Assembly: GCA_034112105.1 (NCBI GenBank)
Contig: JAWUVZ010000096.1
Location: 12,561-76,560 of the forward strand
Source of the DNA: Glaciecola sp034112105
GTDB taxonomy: Bacteria > Pseudomonadota > Gammaproteobacteria > Enterobacterales > Alteromonadaceae
Length of the DNA stretch: 64,000 nucleotides
Direction of reading: 5' to 3'
Part shown: positions 53,095 through 61,800 of the stretch, piece by piece
Position numbering within the stretch: position 1 is the stretch's first letter
How the letters are laid out: each line of letters begins with the position of its first letter
Made by a program: the position numbers and the translations under genes
Notes under the pieces: model-generated
The model's database searches: none
What the model was told of the DNA's origin: nothing
The model's input: only the letters and a program-made list of their open reading frames with translations

Positions 53095-56000
53095 ATGTTT
53101 GCCTTTATAATTAATAAGATACTCAGTCCAAAGTTTTGGTTCTCTATATCCCTCTTCATTTTTGGATTAATGATGACGCAAACTATCGAAGCTAAGTTGT
53201 TTTATGACAAACTAAGTCGCGATGTTTCTTTCTCGATGTTGAATGAACGACATGTGCTTTCGGGGCCAGTAATTAATGATATCGAACAGGACATTCAAGG
53301 ATTTATTTGGATCGCTACACAAGATGGGCTAAATAAATACGACGGTCAGAAAGTTACACACTATAAGCCCGATGCAGATGATCCGAATAGTCTCCCTAGC
53401 GGTTGGATTGTGGATGTTTTTTCCGATAGTGAGGGCAATTTATGGATCGCTGGCGCAGAAACTATCAGTCTCTATATACCCGAAATAGATGGCTTCCAAA
53501 ATTTCTCGGATCCGAAACAATATCCGCTTATTCAAGGCCTTAAGTTTACCGTAATATCACAAGCTGAGCAGAAACAAATCTGGTTTGGTACGAAAGACAG
53601 TGGCATCGTTATTTTTGACATTGCTAAATCTAAATTTATTAATATATTCAATAAGATGTCGGGGCTTCAGTCAAATAAGATTTTGGATATTGCTGTTGAT
53701 GAAATACAGAATGTTTTCATAGCTACCGAAGACGCTGGATTATTGTATAGAGCAGCTGGTGCTAATACATTTTTAACTTTTAGCTCTGAATCAGATATCA
53801 AAATACCTACTAATAAAATTCGTTCAATACTAATCGATCAGAAAAATAGAGTATGGCTTGGCACAATAAATTCGGGTCTAATATTGTTTGACCCACAAAA
53901 AGGTGTTCAAAAACACTTTGAGTCAAGTATCGATGATCCCTACAGCATTTGCTCGAATTCAATCAATGATATTTTCCAAGACAAGGATGGTTATATTTAC
54001 ATTGCTACTGAGAGTGGCGGCCTTTGTGAATGGGATGAGAATACAGAGTCGTTTATTCGATACGTTCACAATGAATCAAATAGTGGCAGTTTAGTCGATG
54101 ATCGCGTTATTAGTTTATTTCAAGATCACGGTGGTGTTCTTTGGATTGGTACATTCACTGGAATCAGTAAATGGAACCGTTCTGTTAACAGTTTTCAGCT
54201 TGTTAATAGAAAAAAGCCTACAGGAAAAAGCTTATCGAGCGATGTTATCTCTTCATTCGCCGAAGCCGAAAATGGTGACTTATACGTTGGAACTTGGGGA
54301 GCAGGGATTAATGTGATCGACGTTAATAAATCTACTATCTCATATATAAAGGCTCAGCCTGGCATTAAAGGTGCTTTACAGAATGACCGAATAACGACGT
54401 TATTAATCGACTCAAAACAGAACCTCTGGGTTGGCACTCATCGAGATGGTTTGCACTTTCGAGCAAAGGGAAGCAAAATATTTAAGCAGTTCATCCACGA
54501 TCCTGCTGATGATTCAACGCTGAGTTCAAGTAAAATAAGTAAAATAATGGAAATAGGTAATGGAAACATTGCTATTGGTACTTTTGGAGGAGGTATTAAT
54601 ATTCTTAATACCTCTGGCAATATACAACGCTTTAAACATGACGATAACAATAAAAAAAGTCTTTCTCACGATAGAATAACCCACATGGTAGAAGGCGACA
54701 ATAATACTATTTGGATTGCTACTCATGGTGGTGGGTTAAATCGGTTTGACTTAGCTACTAAAGAGTTTATGAGTGTAACTATAGAGAGTACGGAAATATG
54801 GAGTATCTTACTGACAGACAAGGACCTTTGGTTTAGTACCAGTGACAAAGGCGTAGGCAGAATTTCAACTCTCGACCTGAAAAACGAACAATACGATTTT
54901 GAATATATTGGTTTAAAGGAAGGCTTAGCTGCTAACTTTGCCTATGGTTTGCTTTCTGATGAACGTGGTTATATATGGATCAGTACGACAAAAGGAATTA
55001 GTTTCATCTCACCTGTAAATAACAAAGTTAGTAATTTTAATATTAACCATGGGTTGCAAGGTGAAGATTTTAACAGCAGTGCATTTTTTAAAGGTCAAGA
55101 AAGCCGAATGTTTTTTGGTGGTTCGAATGGCTTTAATACTTTCATTTCAAACAATATACCGCTTAATTTATACAAACCGCCAGTCGTTCTGACGGCATAT
55201 CGCCGATTAAACGAATCAATACCGATTGAACGTGCTTTTAATAGTGAGGGTGTTATAGAGCTTGATTATGACGAAGCTAACTTTGGTTTTAGTTTTGCAG
55301 CTCTCGATTTTACTCGTCCTGACTATAACCTTTATCAGTATCGCTTAAGCGCTGATGAAACTGATTGGATTGATTTGGATAACTCAAATCAAGTAAGTCT
55401 CAATTTAACAGATGGTTATTATGTAGTTCAAGTGAGGGGCAGTAACAACGATGGTATTTGGTCCGATGATATTTTAGAAATTCCTGTATTGGTAAATCCG
55501 CCTATGCATCGCTCTTCTATTGCCTATTTAACTTACTTTTGGATTGTTGTTTTTATTGCATACCGTCTATTCACCATGGCGCAGCGAAAAAAGCTAAAGC
55601 AAATCGCATACAGCTTGCAACTTGAAAAAGAAGTAAATTTAAGGACTTCTGAACTTGAGCTCGCAAATAGTCAATTAGCAGATGCTGTAGACGAAACGAG
55701 TAAAGCGAAAGATCTAGCCATTAAAGCTGCTCAAGCCAAATCGAACTTCCTGGCAATAGTGAGTCATGAAATTAGGACGCCAATGAATAGCATTATTGGT
55801 ATGAGTGAACTCCTGTTATCATCTCCGCTAAATGAAAACCAAAAGCGTTACGCGAATGCAGTTAGTCGAGCCGGCGGAAGTCTTTTGCAGCTCATTAATG
55901 ATATCCTCGATTTATCAAAAATCGAGGCCGATAAGATTGAGCTCGAAAATCATGAATTCGATTTTCATGCTTTGATAGAAGAACTGCTGTTTTTGTTTTC

Positions 56001-57648
56001 AGTGAGAGCGTCTGAGAAAGAACTAGAACTAGGCTATACTATTTCAAAAGATTGCCCAAAGTATATTATGGGTGATGTTCACAGATTACGCCAAGTTGTG
56101 TCTAATCTGTTAAATAATGCGATCAAGTTTACATCCAAGGGAAGTATCAATTTGGATGTTCATTTTGCAAACAAGGAAATACATATTGCGGTTACCGATA
56201 CGGGCATAGGTATAGAAAAGGAGCATTTTGACAAAATATTTAAAGAGTTTCAGCAGGCTGATTCGACAACGACCAGAAACTTTGGTGGTACTGGCTTAGG
56301 ACTATCGATTACGCGTAAAATAGTTGAGCAAATGCTGGCAAAAATTGACGTTGAATCAACCCTAGGTGAGGGTACTACTTTTACAGTCCGGCTCCCAATC
56401 ACGTTACCCAAAAAGAAGGCTGTTGGCGTTTCCAAAGTCGAAAATTTAAGCATACGACCTATTTTATTGGTTTGCGCAAATCATACAGCCGCAAAAATGA
56501 TGCAAAACACGTTCGAGCGATTGCACGTCGACGCATTATCAACAACTATTGAAGCTTTGCGCGATAATATTTCTCCAGCAGACAATGCGCTTATATTCAT
56601 TGATCACGGTGACTTTCTTTTAAATCGTGCCTTCATTTCAACTACACTAGAAAAAACAGACTACTGTGTCCTTTTACGAACTACCGAAAAAGCGGATGCA
56701 GTCAATGAGTTTGGATTACGCCGTATTGAAAAACCAATTCGTTTAGATGTTGTGCGCGCTGAAATATTATATGCAAGTAGGCTCGAAAATGACATCGTTG
56801 AGACAATGGATGAGATAAGTCAATTAACTGAAAATAATTCTCGTTTCAGTGCGAAAATACTCCTAGTTGAGGACGTTGTAGCCAACCAAGATGTCGCTGT
56901 TACTATGTTAGAAATGTTCGGATGTGAAGTTGATATTGCGAGTAATGGTCAAGTTGCAGTCGACTTAACTCTCAAAAATCGATATGACCTTATTTTTATG
57001 GATTTGCATATGCCCGTCATGGATGGCTTAACGGCAACGTGCATTATCCGTGAAAACGAAAAATCCATCGCACAGACTGTTCCAGCGCCTATCATTGCGC
57101 TAACCGCTGGCGTGTTCGATGAAGAAAAAGGGTTATGCTTAGAAATAGGTATGAATGATTTCATGTTGAAGCCATTCACAGCATCGAAGTTATTCAGTAT
57201 GATTGCCGACCATATTCCAGAAAAACAAATCAAAATTAGTTCGCTGGAGGCACAATCGACTTCTCCGCCCAATTTGAGCATAGAAGCTGATCACTGGATT
57301 GACGCTGATGCGGTTCAGAGCATTCGTGAAATTGAAGCGCGAACGGGCAAAAAACTCTACTTTCGTGTGGCAGATTCTTTTAAAACGGTCATGGTCGAAC
57401 AAATGCCTGCGCTAGTTGAAGCTTGTAAACGCAATGATAGAAAAACTGCAATGGAATTAGCTCACGCAATGAAGTCACTTTCCGGTAACACAGGTACAAT
57501 AGTATTTACTAAGCTTTTGTTAGCTATTGAAATCGCGGCTAAAACTAACGAATCTATAGATGACGCCGAAACATTAGATGAACTTCAAGATGTTTTCGAT
57601 AAATCACTTAAAAGCTTACAAATATTAATTGAGAAGATGTATGACTGA
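53095..57648 (+). CDS. Beta-propeller hybrid sensor histidine kinase (Reg_prop-Y_Y_Y-HK-REC-HPt)
   Basis: This 1517-residue one-protein phosphorelay has the following order: N-terminal signal or anchor, about 14 periplasmic propeller blades (residues 45-690, motifs such as FIWIATQDGLNKYDG), a Y_Y_Y domain, one membrane helix near 805-825 and a coiled linker. The kinase follows (His891 in FLAIVSHEIRTPMN; N box NNAIKF; G boxes DTGIGI and GGTGLGLS). Next come a degenerate receiver lacking the acidic pair, an intact receiver (Asp1303 in LIFMDLHMPVMDG) and an HPt domain with His1457. It overlaps the next gene by 8 bp, so phosphate probably flows to that response regulator. Such propeller kinases often sense polysaccharides. 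The ligand here is unknown. Confidence 0.94.
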   Translation: MFAFIINKILSPKFWFSISLFIFGLMMTQTIEAKLFYDKLSRDVSFSMLNERHVLSGPVINDIEQDIQGFIWIATQDGLNKYDGQKVTHYKPDADDPNSLPSGWIVDVFSDSEGNLWIAGAETISLYIPEIDGFQNFSDPKQYPLIQGLKFTVISQAEQKQIWFGTKDSGIVIFDIAKSKFINIFNKMSGLQSNKILDIAVDEIQNVFIATEDAGLLYRAAGANTFLTFSSESDIKIPTNKIRSILIDQKNRVWLGTINSGLILFDPQKGVQKHFESSIDDPYSICSNSINDIFQDKDGYIYIATESGGLCEWDENTESFIRYVHNESNSGSLVDDRVISLFQDHGGVLWIGTFTGISKWNRSVNSFQLVNRKKPTGKSLSSDVISSFAEAENGDLYVGTWGAGINVIDVNKSTISYIKAQPGIKGALQNDRITTLLIDSKQNLWVGTHRDGLHFRAKGSKIFKQFIHDPADDSTLSSSKISKIMEIGNGNIAIGTFGGGINILNTSGNIQRFKHDDNNKKSLSHDRITHMVEGDNNTIWIATHGGGLNRFDLATKEFMSVTIESTEIWSILLTDKDLWFSTSDKGVGRISTLDLKNEQYDFEYIGLKEGLAANFAYGLLSDERGYIWISTTKGISFISPVNNKVSNFNINHGLQGEDFNSSAFFKGQESRMFFGGSNGFNTFISNNIPLNLYKPPVVLTAYRRLNESIPIERAFNSEGVIELDYDEANFGFSFAALDFTRPDYNLYQYRLSADETDWIDLDNSNQVSLNLTDGYYVVQVRGSNNDGIWSDDILEIPVLVNPPMHRSSIAYLTYFWIVVFIAYRLFTMAQRKKLKQIAYSLQLEKEVNLRTSELELANSQLADAVDETSKAKDLAIKAAQAKSNFLAIVSHEIRTPMNSIIGMSELLLSSPLNENQKRYANAVSRAGGSLLQLINDILDLSKIEADKIELENHEFDFHALIEELLFLFSVRASEKELELGYTISKDCPKYIMGDVHRLRQVVSNLLNNAIKFTSKGSINLDVHFANKEIHIAVTDTGIGIEKEHFDKIFKEFQQADSTTTRNFGGTGLGLSITRKIVEQMLAKIDVESTLGEGTTFTVRLPITLPKKKAVGVSKVENLSIRPILLVCANHTAAKMMQNTFERLHVDALSTTIEALRDNISPADNALIFIDHGDFLLNRAFISTTLEKTDYCVLLRTTEKADAVNEFGLRRIEKPIRLDVVRAEILYASRLENDIVETMDEISQLTENNSRFSAKILLVEDVVANQDVAVTMLEMFGCEVDIASNGQVAVDLTLKNRYDLIFMDLHMPVMDGLTATCIIRENEKSIAQTVPAPIIALTAGVFDEEKGLCLEIGMNDFMLKPFTASKLFSMIADHIPEKQIKISSLEAQSTSPPNLSIEADHWIDADAVQSIREIEARTGKKLYFRVADSFKTVMVEQMPALVEACKRNDRKTAMELAHAMKSLSGNTGTIVFTKLLLAIEIAAKTNESIDDAETLDELQDVFDKSLKSLQILIEKMYD

Positions 57649-59428
57649 ACGCTCGCTTGATAGTGGCAAGGATGCAACTGTATTGGTTTGTGATGATGAC
57701 CCAACCTACTTGTTGTTAATGGAAGAAACGTTAAGTAGTGATAATCTTCATGTACTGACGGCAGCCAATGGTGCTGAGGCATTAAAACTATACTTAAAGC
57801 ATGAACCCCATATTGTGCTGCTGGATGTACATATGCCAATGCTTAGTGGATTTGAGGTCTGTGCTGAAATCAGAAAACACCCTCGAGGCAAAGATACACC
57901 AATTTTAATGGTCACTGGTGCCGACGATATATTGTCTATTGAGAACGCTTATAAGCATGGTGCGACGGATTTCTTGCCTAAGCCGATAAGATGGCCGATG
58001 GTTGCTCACCGAGTCCGCTACATGCTTAAAGGTAGCGAAACTTTCAATAGTTTAAAACAAAGCGAAGAAAAGATGCGCCATTTGGCTTATTTTGATTCCT
58101 TAACTGGATTACCAAATAGGCAAAGCCTAGACGAAAGCTTGGAAAAGGCAATTCAGTTTGCTGCCAAAGAGCAACAAAATATTTGTATCATGTACATCGA
58201 CTTAGATAATTTTAAGCGTATCAACGATACATTAGGACATGAGTTTGGCGATAAGTTACTCAGGAAAATAAGCAATAAAATTCTGCAGTGTGCAAAGGAA
58301 AAAGCATGTATTCCTGATGCGATGCAAAATACTACTGAAATGCAAGTTTCTCGATTAGGGGGGGACGAATTTATGATTTTACTTAACAACACCCTAAGCG
58401 ATAAGAGTGTTAAAGTAGTGGCCCAATCACTGGTAGATTGTATTTCTGAATTAGTGTCTATTGATGATTATGAAGTCGCACTAACGCCGAGTATAGGTAT
58501 TGCCGTTTACCCACGTGATGGCGCAACGTCGACAGAACTTAAAAAGAACGCCGATGTTGCGATGTATTATGCAAAGACGATGGGCCGCAATGGGTATCGT
58601 TTCTATGCTGAATCGTTGAACAAAAACGCGATGAAATTTTTACAAATAGAAGGTTGTCTGCGCAATGCGTTGAATAACGATGAGTTTTCATTGAATTATC
58701 AACCTCAGGTTTGCCTAAAGAAGAACAAAATTATTGGCGTCGAAGCGCTGTTGCGTTGGGATAGTCCGGAATTGGGCAGTGTAAAGCCCAGTGAGTTTAT
58801 TTCGGTTGCGGAAGATTCTGGTATTATTAATGAGTTAGGTGAGTGGGTTATGCGCACAGCCTGCGTTCAAGGCAAAGAGTGGATGGACGCCGGATTACAA
58901 GACTTTAAAGTTTCGGTAAATCTCTCTAGTACTCAGTTTAAGCGTGCCTCGTTACTTAATATGATAAAGCGAGCACTCGATGATAGCGGCTTACCTGCGT
59001 CATTGTTGGAAGTTGAATTAACTGAAAGCGCGATTATGAACGATATCGACCATAATATTACTCGCTTAAATCAGATTCGAGAAATGGGCGTAGCCATCGC
59101 CCTCGACGACTTTGGTACTGGCTATTCATCTCTTAGTTACCTGAAGAAATTTCCAATCAACACGCTTAAAATTGACCGGTCATTCATTATCACTATTGAT
59201 TCAGACTCTGAAGACGCCGCAATTGTTCAGGCAATTATTGCACTTGCAAACACACTAAAACTCAATGTTGTTGCTGAAGGGGTTGAGACTCATGGGCAAC
59301 TCCAGACCTTAAATCGCTTTCAATGCGACATTATTCAAGGATATTACTTTAGCAAGCCGGTGCCAGCTGACCAAATTATAAAGTTAACACAGCAACCGTT
59401 AACTAAAGCTTTGGCGCAGGGAATATAA
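57641..59428 (+). CDS. Response regulator with GGDEF and EAL domains
   Basis: This predicted phosphorylation-controlled cyclic-di-GMP enzyme has 595 residues. The receiver domain has the acidic pair in VLVCDDDPTY, the phosphoacceptor Asp in VLLDVHMPML, Thr in MVTGADD and Lys in LPKPIRW. The GGDEF domain has an intact SRLGGDEF without the upstream RxxD inhibitory site. The EAL domain has the full catalytic set (VEALLRW, VNLSS, ELTES, DDFGTGYSS, KIDRSF, AEGVE). The ATG at 57641 overlaps the kinase stop by 8 bp, indicating a cognate pair. Net synthesis or hydrolysis cannot be told from sequence. Confidence 0.94.
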   Translation: MTERSLDSGKDATVLVCDDDPTYLLLMEETLSSDNLHVLTAANGAEALKLYLKHEPHIVLLDVHMPMLSGFEVCAEIRKHPRGKDTPILMVTGADDILSIENAYKHGATDFLPKPIRWPMVAHRVRYMLKGSETFNSLKQSEEKMRHLAYFDSLTGLPNRQSLDESLEKAIQFAAKEQQNICIMYIDLDNFKRINDTLGHEFGDKLLRKISNKILQCAKEKACIPDAMQNTTEMQVSRLGGDEFMILLNNTLSDKSVKVVAQSLVDCISELVSIDDYEVALTPSIGIAVYPRDGATSTELKKNADVAMYYAKTMGRNGYRFYAESLNKNAMKFLQIEGCLRNALNNDEFSLNYQPQVCLKKNKIIGVEALLRWDSPELGSVKPSEFISVAEDSGIINELGEWVMRTACVQGKEWMDAGLQDFKVSVNLSSTQFKRASLLNMIKRALDDSGLPASLLEVELTESAIMNDIDHNITRLNQIREMGVAIALDDFGTGYSSLSYLKKFPINTLKIDRSFIITIDSDSEDAAIVQAIIALANTLKLNVVAEGVETHGQLQTLNRFQCDIIQGYYFSKPVPADQIIKLTQQPLTKALAQGI

Positions 59429-59433
59429 GTTTG

Positions 59434-59463
59434 TCAATCAGGCTGCGTAGTAAGCCTGATTGA
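59434..59463. terminator. Hairpin between convergent response regulator and yghU genes
   Basis: A perfect 11-bp inverted repeat TCAATCAGGCT / AGCCTGATTGA with an 8-nt loop starts five bases after the response-regulator stop. It lacks a T-tract. Its position between convergent genes supports a role as a bidirectional 3' boundary. Confidence 0.5.
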
Positions 59464-59503
59464 TCGAATATAATTGAAGTATGTTACATTTTACTGTGAA
59501 TAG

Positions 59504-60367
59504 CTAAGCTAGCTTATCTTGGGTTTTGGTTATAAAGTCGCTCGCGTCGTGGCGTTCGTGTAGCTGACCGGCAGGCTCTCCCCAAGTACGATTAACCATT
59601 TTGGCGCGCTTAACTTGCGGACGCGCGTCAATAGTTTTGGTCCAACGTTGCACGTTTTTATACTCTTGCACTTGCAAAAACTCACCTGCTTCATATAATT
59701 TACCCAAGGCCAAACCGCCATACCAAGGCCAAATGGCCATATCAGCAATTGTGTACTCGGCACCACTGATAAACTCGTTTTCAGCTAATTGACGATCTAA
59801 GACGTCCATTTGACGTTTTACTTCCATTGCATAGCGGTCAATAGGGTACTCATATTTTTCAGGAGCGTATGCGTAGAAGTGGCCAAAACCTCCTCCAAGC
59901 ATTGGGGTACTCCCCATCTGCCAAAAAAGCCATGACATTGTTTCAGCTCGTTGAACTGGATCTTTTGATAAGAAGACATCGAATTTATCTGCCAAATATA
60001 GCAGTATTGCCCCCGACTCAAATATGCGAGTCGGCGGAGATGTACTATGATCAACTAGTGCTGGTATTTTAGAATTAGGGTTTGCGCCAACAAAGCCGCT
60101 GGTAAATTGATCTCCCTCCATAATGTTGACTAGATAGGCATCGTATTCTGCTTCTTTAAAACCTTTCACTAATAGCTCTTCCAGCATCATAGTTACTTTT
60201 ACACCATTAGGTGTTGCAAGTGAATATAGCTGCAAAGGATGTTTCCCAACTGGTAAATCTTTGTTAGACGTTGGTCCTGCAATAGGGCGATTTATATTGG
60301 CAAACCGGCCTCCACTTTCTGAATCCCAAGTCCAAATTTTTGGGGGCGTATAAGTTGGATCTGCCAT
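59504..60367 (-). CDS. yghU: Glutathione S-transferase-like disulfide-bond oxidoreductase YghU
   Basis: YghU binds two glutathione molecules and has disulfide reductase and peroxide-reducing activity. The 287 residues align with E. coli YghU from the start (YTPPKIWTWDSESGG, FANINRPIAGPT, LPVGKHPLQLYSLATPNGVKVTMMLEEL, NPNSKIPALVDHS) through the C-terminal helical domain. The conserved TPNG segment is where GSH-contacting residues lie. It is monocistronic. Confidence 0.95.
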   Translation of the reverse strand: MADPTYTPPKIWTWDSESGGRFANINRPIAGPTSNKDLPVGKHPLQLYSLATPNGVKVTMMLEELLVKGFKEAEYDAYLVNIMEGDQFTSGFVGANPNSKIPALVDHSTSPPTRIFESGAILLYLADKFDVFLSKDPVQRAETMSWLFWQMGSTPMLGGGFGHFYAYAPEKYEYPIDRYAMEVKRQMDVLDRQLAENEFISGAEYTIADMAIWPWYGGLALGKLYEAGEFLQVQEYKNVQRWTKTIDARPQVKRAKMVNRTWGEPAGQLHERHDASDFITKTQDKLA

Positions 60368-60607
60368 ATTGCTTCCTTATTGTGTTGAAGATACATGCAT
60401 TTTAGACGACGATATTACCACTTTAAGACATTATCAATCTTAGAGGTTATCAATATAAGGTGTCATGTACGAGCTCTAAAATATATTCTTATTAGAACTT
60501 AATATAGCCACACAGACTTCAATAAAATAAAGTCATGCGTTTAACAAACATGACTTTTTATACTTTTCTGTTAGCTTGATACGATATCGGGACGTAAATA
60601 GCATTTA

Positions 60608-61786
60608 TCAAGTCCGTGGGAGCGGAACCCGAACATTTCCCTCCATCAGAACTCTCGCGCTGCGACTCATAATAACCCGTTCAACTTCCCATTGGCCCTG
60701 CTTATATTGTGCGTTAGCGCCTACTTTTAAAGTGCCGGATGGATGGCCGAACGTAATCGTTTCACGTTCACCCCCGCCTGCAGCTAAGTTAACTAACGTA
60801 CCAGGGATGGCAGCAGCAGTGCCAATTGCAACGGCAGCTGTGCCCATCATAGCGTGATGTAATTTACCCATAGACAAAGCGCGAACGTTCAAATCAATAT
60901 CGGCACAACTAATTTGTTTACCGCTTGATGAAATATAGCTTTGAGGGGCTGACACAAAGGCAATTTTAGGTGTGTGTTGCCGAGCAATAGCATCCTCGAT
61001 GCCGGAGATAAGTCCCATTTTAACCGCGCCATAAGCTCTGATAGTTTCAAATTTGACCAATGCTGCTTCATCATTATTGATCGCATCTTGCAATTCAGTG
61101 CCAGAATAGCCTAGTTCATCAGCATTCAAAAATAGTGTTGGAATACCAGCGTTGATCATCGTTACTTTAAATGAGCCTATGCCTGGCACATCTAGCTGGT
61201 CAACCAAGTTACCGGATGGAAATAAATTGCCTTCGCCATCAGCAGGGTCTACAAATTCTATTTTTACTTCTGCAGCAGGAAAGGTGACTCCATCTAATTC
61301 AAAGTCACCAGTTTCTTGTACTTCCCCATTCGTTATAGGTACATTTGCAATAATTGTTTTACGAATATTGGCTTGCCAAATTCTTACGACGGCAACGCCA
61401 TTCTCAGGGATAAGAGTGGTGTCTACAAGACCATTGCTGATAGCAAATGAACCTACAGCAGCAGTCAGATTTCCGCAATTTCCACTCCAATCGACAAACG
61501 ATTTGTCGATTGCAACTTGACCGAAGAGATAGTTAACGTCGTGATCTAGTTTATCACTTTTACTCAGTAATACCGTTTTACTGGTGCTTGAAGTAGCCCC
61601 GCCCATGCCGTCGGTATGTTTACCGTATGGGTCTGGACTGCCTATAACACGCAGCAATAATTGATCGCGAAACTCACCTGCTACTTGGGCCTTTTCAGGC
61701 AAATCATCTATCTTGAAAAATACGCCTTTGCTGGTGCCGCCACGCATATAGGTAGCAGGCACTTTTATCTGTGATGTAAAGCTCAT
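60608..61786 (-). CDS. prpF: 2-methylaconitate cis-trans isomerase PrpF
   Basis: PrpF isomerises the 2-methylaconitate made by AcnD so that AcnB can rehydrate it in the methylcitrate cycle of propionate catabolism. The 392 residues start with PATYMRGGTSKGVFF and contain SPDPYGKHTDGMGGATSSTSKT, SGNCGNLTAAVGSFAI and GGGERETITFGHPSG, all typical of the family. It follows acnD by 14 bp in the same transcript. Confidence 0.95.
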   Translation of the reverse strand: MSFTSQIKVPATYMRGGTSKGVFFKIDDLPEKAQVAGEFRDQLLLRVIGSPDPYGKHTDGMGGATSSTSKTVLLSKSDKLDHDVNYLFGQVAIDKSFVDWSGNCGNLTAAVGSFAISNGLVDTTLIPENGVAVVRIWQANIRKTIIANVPITNGEVQETGDFELDGVTFPAAEVKIEFVDPADGEGNLFPSGNLVDQLDVPGIGSFKVTMINAGIPTLFLNADELGYSGTELQDAINNDEAALVKFETIRAYGAVKMGLISGIEDAIARQHTPKIAFVSAPQSYISSSGKQISCADIDLNVRALSMGKLHHAMMGTAAVAIGTAAAIPGTLVNLAAGGGERETITFGHPSGTLKVGANAQYKQGQWEVERVIMSRSARVLMEGNVRVPLPRT

Positions 61787-61800
61787 AACTTCGCTCCAAA

